The notes under the pieces were generated by a model. It was not told where the DNA came from. It saw only the letters and a program-made list of their open reading frames with translations, and made no database searches. This document shows positions 4,754 through 7,863 of a stretch of 7,863 nt of DNA, piece by piece. Both the position numbers and the translations under genes were made by a program. This DNA comes from Rubrobacter sp. (GTDB taxonomy: Bacteria; Actinomycetota; Rubrobacteria; Rubrobacterales; Rubrobacteraceae), in contig JADDPR010000087.1 of NCBI GenBank assembly GCA_016781775.1, forward strand, positions 1-7,863, given 5' to 3'. Numbering within the stretch: position 1 is the stretch's first letter; every line of letters starts with the position of its first letter.

Positions 4754-6298
4754 ATGATGACGGAGGCAAAGAAAATCGGCGTGCCCGAACCCCTGACACG
4801 GCTCGGTAAGGCGTTTGCCGAGAAGGGTTACGAGCTGTATCTCGTCGGCGGGTACGTCCGGGACGTGCTGCTCGTGGGGGAGAGCCAAGAGGACAAAAAG
4901 AAGAAGGACGTCGACGCGACGACCGGGGCTCGCCCGCGGGAGATCAAGGGCATCCTGAGGCCGATCGCCGAGCACCTGTGGACGATGGGGGAGCGGTTCG
5001 GCACGATCGGGGCGAAGGTCGGCCCCTACGACGTCGAGGTCACGACCTACCGAAGCGATCTGTACACCGAAGGGAGCCGCCACCCGGAGGTGACGTTCGG
5101 CGAGAGCCTCGTGGACGATCTGGCGCGGCGGGACTTCACCATCAACGCGATCGCCGCGAGCGCCGACACCGGGGAGCTCTACGATCCCTTCGGCGGCAGG
5201 CAGGACCTCTCCCTGGGCGTCATCCGGGCCGTTGGGGAGCCCCTGGACCGGATGCGCGACGATCCTTTGCGGATGCTCAGGGCGGTCCGCTTCGAGACGA
5301 CGCTGACGACCCCTGAAAATCCGTTCGCGATCACCTCCGAGCTCGAGGCGGCCATTCGGGAGAACGCCCACTGGCTCGAGAGCATAAGCGCCGAGCGCAT
5401 CCGGGAGGAGTTCGAGAAGATCCTCGTCAGCGAGAACGTCGCCAAGGGCCTGCGCACGCTCGTCCGGCTCGGCTTGATGCCGTACATCGTCCCCGAGTTT
5501 ATGGAGACGCTCGCCGTGGAGCAGGACACCGAGTTCCACCACAAGGACGTCTTCGAGCATACCCTCATAGTCACGCAGAACGTCGAGGCAGGCCCGATCT
5601 TGAGGAAGGCCGCCTTTTTCCACGACATCGGCAAGCCACGGACGCTCGTCTACGAGCACCGCTGCACCTACTGCGGCCACAAGAGCACGCAGAAGACGGC
5701 CGGCGAGGGCGAGTGCGAGCGCTGCGGCGGGCGGACGCTGCCGAAGAAGATCCACTTCTACGGCCACGAGAACGTCGGTGCCCACATCGCGAAGAAGGCG
5801 ATGAAGCGCCTCGCCTACCCCAAGGACGACGCCGACGCCGTCGCCCACCTCGTCTCCAACCACATGCGCCCGATGGGCTACGCCGTCGGCCGCGACCCGT
5901 GGAGCGACTCCGCCGTCCGGCGCTTCGTCCGCGACACGTACCTCGAGCGCGGCGGGCGGGTGCTCGCCGACGTGGACATGCTCCTCAAGCTCGCCCGCGC
6001 CGACATCACCGGCAGCGCCCCGAGGCGGCGGCGCATCGCCGAGGAGTCCTGGCGCAGCCTCAAGGACCGCGTTGACGAGGTGCGCGCCGAGGACGCCATC
6101 GAGAAGCTCGAAAGCCCCCTGGACGGCAACCAGCTTATGCAACTCTTCGGGCGGGGACCCGGACGCTGGATCAAGCCGATAAAGGACTACCTCGAGAACG
6201 AAGTAGTCGAGGGCCGCCTCGGTAAGGACGACACCGAAGGGGCCACCGATCTCGCCAGATTCTACGCCCAGGAGCACGACCTCTTCGAGGAGGGATAG
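4754..6298 (+). CDS. cca: CCA tRNA nucleotidyltransferase (class II, HD-domain type) with zinc-ribbon-like insert
   Basis: Adds or repairs the 3' CCA end of tRNAs with CTP and ATP, without a template. The 514-residue protein is longer than simple class II enzymes. The polymerase head has LVGGYVRD (30-37), catalytic D52 and D54 in KDVDATTGARP, RRDFTINAIA (125-134), DDPLRMLRAVRF (169-180) and the nucleotide-selecting-type helix AERIREEFEKIL (213-224). A Lys-rich insert (GESQEDKKKKD, 42-52) precedes the catalytic Asp pair. A C-terminal HD domain follows, with H269, H290-D291 and FYGHENVGA (335-343). Within it, C304-x2-C307 and C321-x2-C324 form a zinc-ribbon-like insert of about 29 residues between HDIGKP and FYGHE, which I do not recall as standard. 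ATG 4754 or 4757 may serve as start. First gene of an operon with the rhodanese; only three bases separate them. Whether it performs both C and A additions or is a split-activity enzyme cannot be decided from sequence. Confidence 0.94.
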   Translation: MMTEAKKIGVPEPLTRLGKAFAEKGYELYLVGGYVRDVLLVGESQEDKKKKDVDATTGARPREIKGILRPIAEHLWTMGERFGTIGAKVGPYDVEVTTYRSDLYTEGSRHPEVTFGESLVDDLARRDFTINAIAASADTGELYDPFGGRQDLSLGVIRAVGEPLDRMRDDPLRMLRAVRFETTLTTPENPFAITSELEAAIRENAHWLESISAERIREEFEKILVSENVAKGLRTLVRLGLMPYIVPEFMETLAVEQDTEFHHKDVFEHTLIVTQNVEAGPILRKAAFFHDIGKPRTLVYEHRCTYCGHKSTQKTAGEGECERCGGRTLPKKIHFYGHENVGAHIAKKAMKRLAYPKDDADAVAHLVSNHMRPMGYAVGRDPWSDSAVRRFVRDTYLERGGRVLADVDMLLKLARADITGSAPRRRRIAEESWRSLKDRVDEVRAEDAIEKLESPLDGNQLMQLFGRGPGRWIKPIKDYLENEVVEGRLGKDDTEGATDLARFYAQEHDLFEEG

Positions 6299-6301
6299 AC
6301 C

Positions 6302-7177
6302 GTGGAACAGTTCGATCCTCTGACGACCACAACCTGGCTGGCCGAACACCTCCAAGATCCGGATCTTCGCATAGTCGACATCCGCGGATACGTAAAGAAA
6401 AAGGACCTCGGGGACGGCCGCCAGGAGGCCGAGTACACGGGTGCCCGCGACGAGTACGAAGACTCCCACATCCCGGGCGCCGTCTACGTCGACTGGACAA
6501 GCGACATCACGGACCCCGACGACCCCGTCCCCGCGCAACTGGCCCCGCCCGAGCGCTTCGCCGCCCTCATGGGCGCCCTCGGCGTAGGCGACAGCACGCG
6601 CGTAGTCGTCTACGACCACGCGGGCACCCAGTTCGCAACCCGCCTGTGGTGGGCCCTCACCTTCTACGGCCACGACCGCGTCTCCGTCCTCGACGGCGGC
6701 TGGAAGAAGTGGACCGCCGAAGGCCGCCCGACCACATCCGAAGTCCCCGCGCCCGAGCCCGCCACCTTCACCCCGCGCCCCCGCTCCGAATGGCGTGCCA
6801 CCGCCGAAGAGGTTCTTGCCGCGGGCGAAAACGGCGCCGCCTTCGTCCTCGACGCTCGCGACGCGGGCCAGTACACCGGCGCGATAACACGCGGCGCGGG
6901 CCGCCCGGGGCGCGTCCCCGGAGCCGCGCACCTGCACGCCGACACCCTCTTCGAGGAGGGCGGCACCTTCCGCTCGAAGGAGGAGCTGGAGCAGAAGCTC
7001 CGCGAGGCCGGGGTACCCGAGGACAGGGACGAGCCCGTCGTCGCTTACTGCAACGGCGGGGTCGCGGCGACCGTACCGCTCTTCGCCATGCACCGGCTTG
7101 GTTACAAGAACCTCGCCAACTACGACGGCTCGTGGAACGAGTGGGGCACAAGGGAGGACTTGCCGGCCGAGAAGTAA
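6302..7177 (+). CDS. sseA: two-domain rhodanese sulfurtransferase (thiosulfate/3-mercaptopyruvate type)
   Basis: A 291-residue cytoplasmic sulfurtransferase that would move sulfane sulfur from thiosulfate or 3-mercaptopyruvate through a Cys persulfide. The N-terminal rhodanese domain (about 8-140) has RIVDIRG, SHIPGAVYVDW and a degenerate active loop YDHAGTQFATRLWW, where Asp105 replaces Cys, as is usual in this family. The C-terminal domain (about 165-288) has FVLDARDAGQY, RVPGAAHL and the catalytic loop YCNGGVAAT with Cys250. CNGGVA is the SseA-like loop; the exact donor is not decided by it. There is no signal peptide. GTG 6302 is well placed: GAGGAGGG (6287-6294), within the last codons of cca, is 7 bases upstream. 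The three-base gap after the cca stop implies cotranscription. No terminator is visible after it. Confidence 0.92.
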   Translation: MEQFDPLTTTTWLAEHLQDPDLRIVDIRGYVKKKDLGDGRQEAEYTGARDEYEDSHIPGAVYVDWTSDITDPDDPVPAQLAPPERFAALMGALGVGDSTRVVVYDHAGTQFATRLWWALTFYGHDRVSVLDGGWKKWTAEGRPTTSEVPAPEPATFTPRPRSEWRATAEEVLAAGENGAAFVLDARDAGQYTGAITRGAGRPGRVPGAAHLHADTLFEEGGTFRSKEELEQKLREAGVPEDRDEPVVAYCNGGVAATVPLFAMHRLGYKNLANYDGSWNEWGTREDLPAEK

Positions 7178-7194
7178 GGGGCCATCCACGACAG

Positions 7195-7221
7195 TTGCGC
7201 CACCACCGTGCAGGGTATGAT
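7195..7221 (+). promoter_or_regulatory. candidate promoter of the DUF433/DUF5615 pair
   Basis: TTGCGC (7195-7200) and TATGAT (7216-7221) are 15 bases apart, slightly short but usable. TATGAT matches the consensus at five of six positions. The implied start of transcription, at about 7228, is next to GTG 7229. If that is right, the GAGGGG at 7222-7227 is outside the message and the antitoxin mRNA is leaderless or nearly so. Confidence 0.4.
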
Positions 7222-7237
7222 GAGGGGCGTGAGCAAG

Positions 7238-7468
7238 ATGCCGAGAAAAGGAATTGTTTCACGGGATCCGGACGTGGTGAGCGGCGCTCTCGTCTTCACC
7301 GGAACGCGGGTGCCCGCGAAGAACCTCGTGGACTACCTAAAGGCCGGGCACGACCTGGACGACTTCCTCGATGATTTCCCGGGTGTGAGTCGCGAGCAGG
7401 CCGAGGGCTATTTGGAGTTAACGCTGGAAGCCGTGGAGGAGCTTCGCTCTGCGCGTGCTCCTCGATGA
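7238..7468 (+). CDS. DUF433-family antitoxin-like protein
   Basis: A small protein of 76 residues with the DUF433 pattern: IVSRDPDVVSGALVFTGTRVP, then NLVDYLKAG, DDFLDDFPGVSREQ and a closing helix. DUF433 proteins (VapB-like antitoxins) often precede DUF5615 genes and are thought to bind DNA through a helix-turn-helix-like domain and neutralise the partner; the function here is inferred from family and context. ATG 7238 gives the typical N-terminus MPRKGIVSRDP and has GAGGGG 10 bases upstream. GTG 7229 would add MSK and agrees better with the candidate promoter; ATG 7217 and GTG 7208 are less likely. The 3' end overlaps the DUF5615 gene, implying translational coupling and a fixed ratio. The pair may autoregulate, but no operator repeat is evident. 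Confidence 0.87.
   Translation: MPRKGIVSRDPDVVSGALVFTGTRVPAKNLVDYLKAGHDLDDFLDDFPGVSREQAEGYLELTLEAVEELRSARAPR
7435..7440 (+). promoter_or_regulatory. ribosome-binding site that favours a CTG start for the DUF5615 gene
   Basis: GGAGGA lies inside the DUF433 coding sequence. It is 8 bases before CTG 7449, an ideal gap, but 14 bases before GTG 7455, which is too far. The reading frame has an in-frame TAA at 7419-7421, so these are the only reasonable starts. Confidence 0.6.
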
Positions 7469-7742
7469 GAACTTGCCTCGTAAGCTGACCCGGCTCTTTG
7501 GCCTCGACATGGAGGTCGTTACGGTCCGCGAGCATGGTTGGAGTTCGAAGAAGAACGGAGAGCTTCTCGCTGCAGCGAGCGGGGAATTTGACGTTTGCCT
7601 TACCGCCGACCGTGGCATCCCCAATCAACAGAACCTTGCACGCTACGGTATAGCCGTGCTCATCCTCGAAGCTAGAAGCAATACGTTGGAGGACCTGGCG
7701 CCACTCGTCTCCAAAACGGTTCGAGCTCTACGGTCGGCCTAA
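7449..7742 (+). CDS. DUF5615 PIN-like toxin of a probable toxin-antitoxin pair
   Basis: A protein of 97 residues from CTG 7449 (95 from GTG 7455) matching the DUF5615 PIN-like family, related to Mut7-C and VapC-type RNases. The N-terminus RVLLDENLPRKL carries acidic D6/E7, then VVTVREHGWSSKKNGELL with the conserved Trp-Lys-Asn-Gly region, FDVCLTADRGI with D48 and D54, and IAVLILEARSN. The acidic set suggests a metal-dependent nuclease; target RNA unknown. CTG is preferred because it restores the family N-terminus (M)RVLLDENLP and has the well-spaced GGAGGA. The gene overlaps the DUF433 stop by 20 bases (14 with GTG), in a different frame. Complete, with no sign of damage. Not all such pairs have been shown to act as toxins, so that role is inferred. 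Confidence 0.85.
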   Translation: MRVLLDENLPRKLTRLFGLDMEVVTVREHGWSSKKNGELLAAASGEFDVCLTADRGIPNQQNLARYGIAVLILEARSNTLEDLAPLVSKTVRALRSA

Positions 7743-7863
7743 CAGGGAGAGGCCGTACGCATCACGCTATAAGGGCGCCTCATAATTTAAATGGGCGTAA
7801 AGCTTTACTTGAAACGTTGCCTGTCGCAACGACGAGACGATCGCGACCTGCCACTTGCCTGCA
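7743..7863. other. AT-richer tail after the toxin gene with a hairpin and a possible gene start
   Basis: After the dense GC-rich genes the composition becomes more AT-rich, with TATAAG (7768-7773) and CATAAT (7781-7786) as -10-like strings but no matching -35. CGTTGC (7815-7820) and GCAACG (7826-7831) form a 6-bp stem with a 5-base loop and no T-run, possibly a weak terminator for the TA pair. ATG 7791 opens a frame that stays open to the window end (24 codons, starting MGVKLYLKRCLSQRR), but it has no ribosome site and would run through the hairpin, so I do not call it a gene. The tail may hold the promoter of a gene beyond the edge. Confidence 0.3.

Noticed and set aside
4694..7189. Stop-free minus-strand frame of 831 codons opposite cca and the rhodanese gene
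   Set aside because: It lies wholly antisense to two well-supported genes, is dominated by Val/Gly/Leu/Asp/Arg as antisense frames of GC-rich genes are, and shows no recognisable motif.
7791..7863. Possible gene starting at ATG 7791 and running off the window
   Set aside because: Only 24 codons are visible, there is no ribosome site, and it crosses a hairpin; not enough to call.
1..7863. CRISPR arrays, insertion sequences and long direct repeats
   Set aside because: Read through on both strands; no regularly spaced repeats, no transposase motifs and no repeat longer than the single inverted repeat at 874-920 were noticed.

Overview
The window looks like chromosomal DNA of a GC-rich Gram-positive actinobacterium. 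The very high third-position GC, frequent GTG/TTG starts and the gene types would suit Rubrobacter or a relative, but that assignment is inference; no 16S or other marker is present. TGA is an ordinary stop (it ends the response regulator and the DUF433 gene) and Trp is coded by TGG, so the code is standard.

Layout, left to right. A tRNA-Arg(ACG) on the minus strand is cut by the left edge (1-71). An OmpR-type response regulator on the plus strand (204-899) converges on a minus-strand sugar-nucleotide pyrophosphorylase (923-1966). The two genes share a perfect 18-bp inverted repeat as their joint 3' end. Divergent from the pyrophosphorylase is murB (2023-2931), followed 35 bases later by a ComJ-family gene interrupted by one in-frame TGA (2967-3410). 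A NYN/PIN-like nuclease gene on the minus strand (3442-4044) converges on it. Then come an RsbV-type STAS protein (4193-4528), a spacer of about 225 bases with small hairpins, and an apparent two-gene operon of cca (4754-6298) and a two-domain rhodanese sulfurtransferase (6302-7177). Last is a small overlapping pair, DUF433 antitoxin-like plus DUF5615 PIN-like toxin (7238-7742). A 121-base AT-richer tail has no complete gene.

How the genes relate. The pyrophosphorylase and MurB both serve cell-envelope precursor synthesis and are read divergently from a spacer of about 55 bases. The response regulator and STAS protein are orphans here, with no histidine kinase, anti-sigma kinase or phosphatase next to them. 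CCA enzyme and sulfurtransferase are probably cotranscribed. The terminal pair has the usual antitoxin-first, overlapping toxin-antitoxin layout.

The items most worth attention are: the ComJ-family gene whose frame stays intact on both sides of a TGA sitting where the family appears to have Trp; a receiver domain lacking the conserved Thr/Ser and Lys switch residues; a four-Cys zinc-ribbon-like insert in the HD domain of the CCA enzyme; a probable CTG start for the DUF5615 toxin; and -10-like hexamers 7-9 bases upstream of several start codons, suggesting leaderless mRNAs. I found no CRISPR array, insertion sequence or clearly novel multi-gene system.
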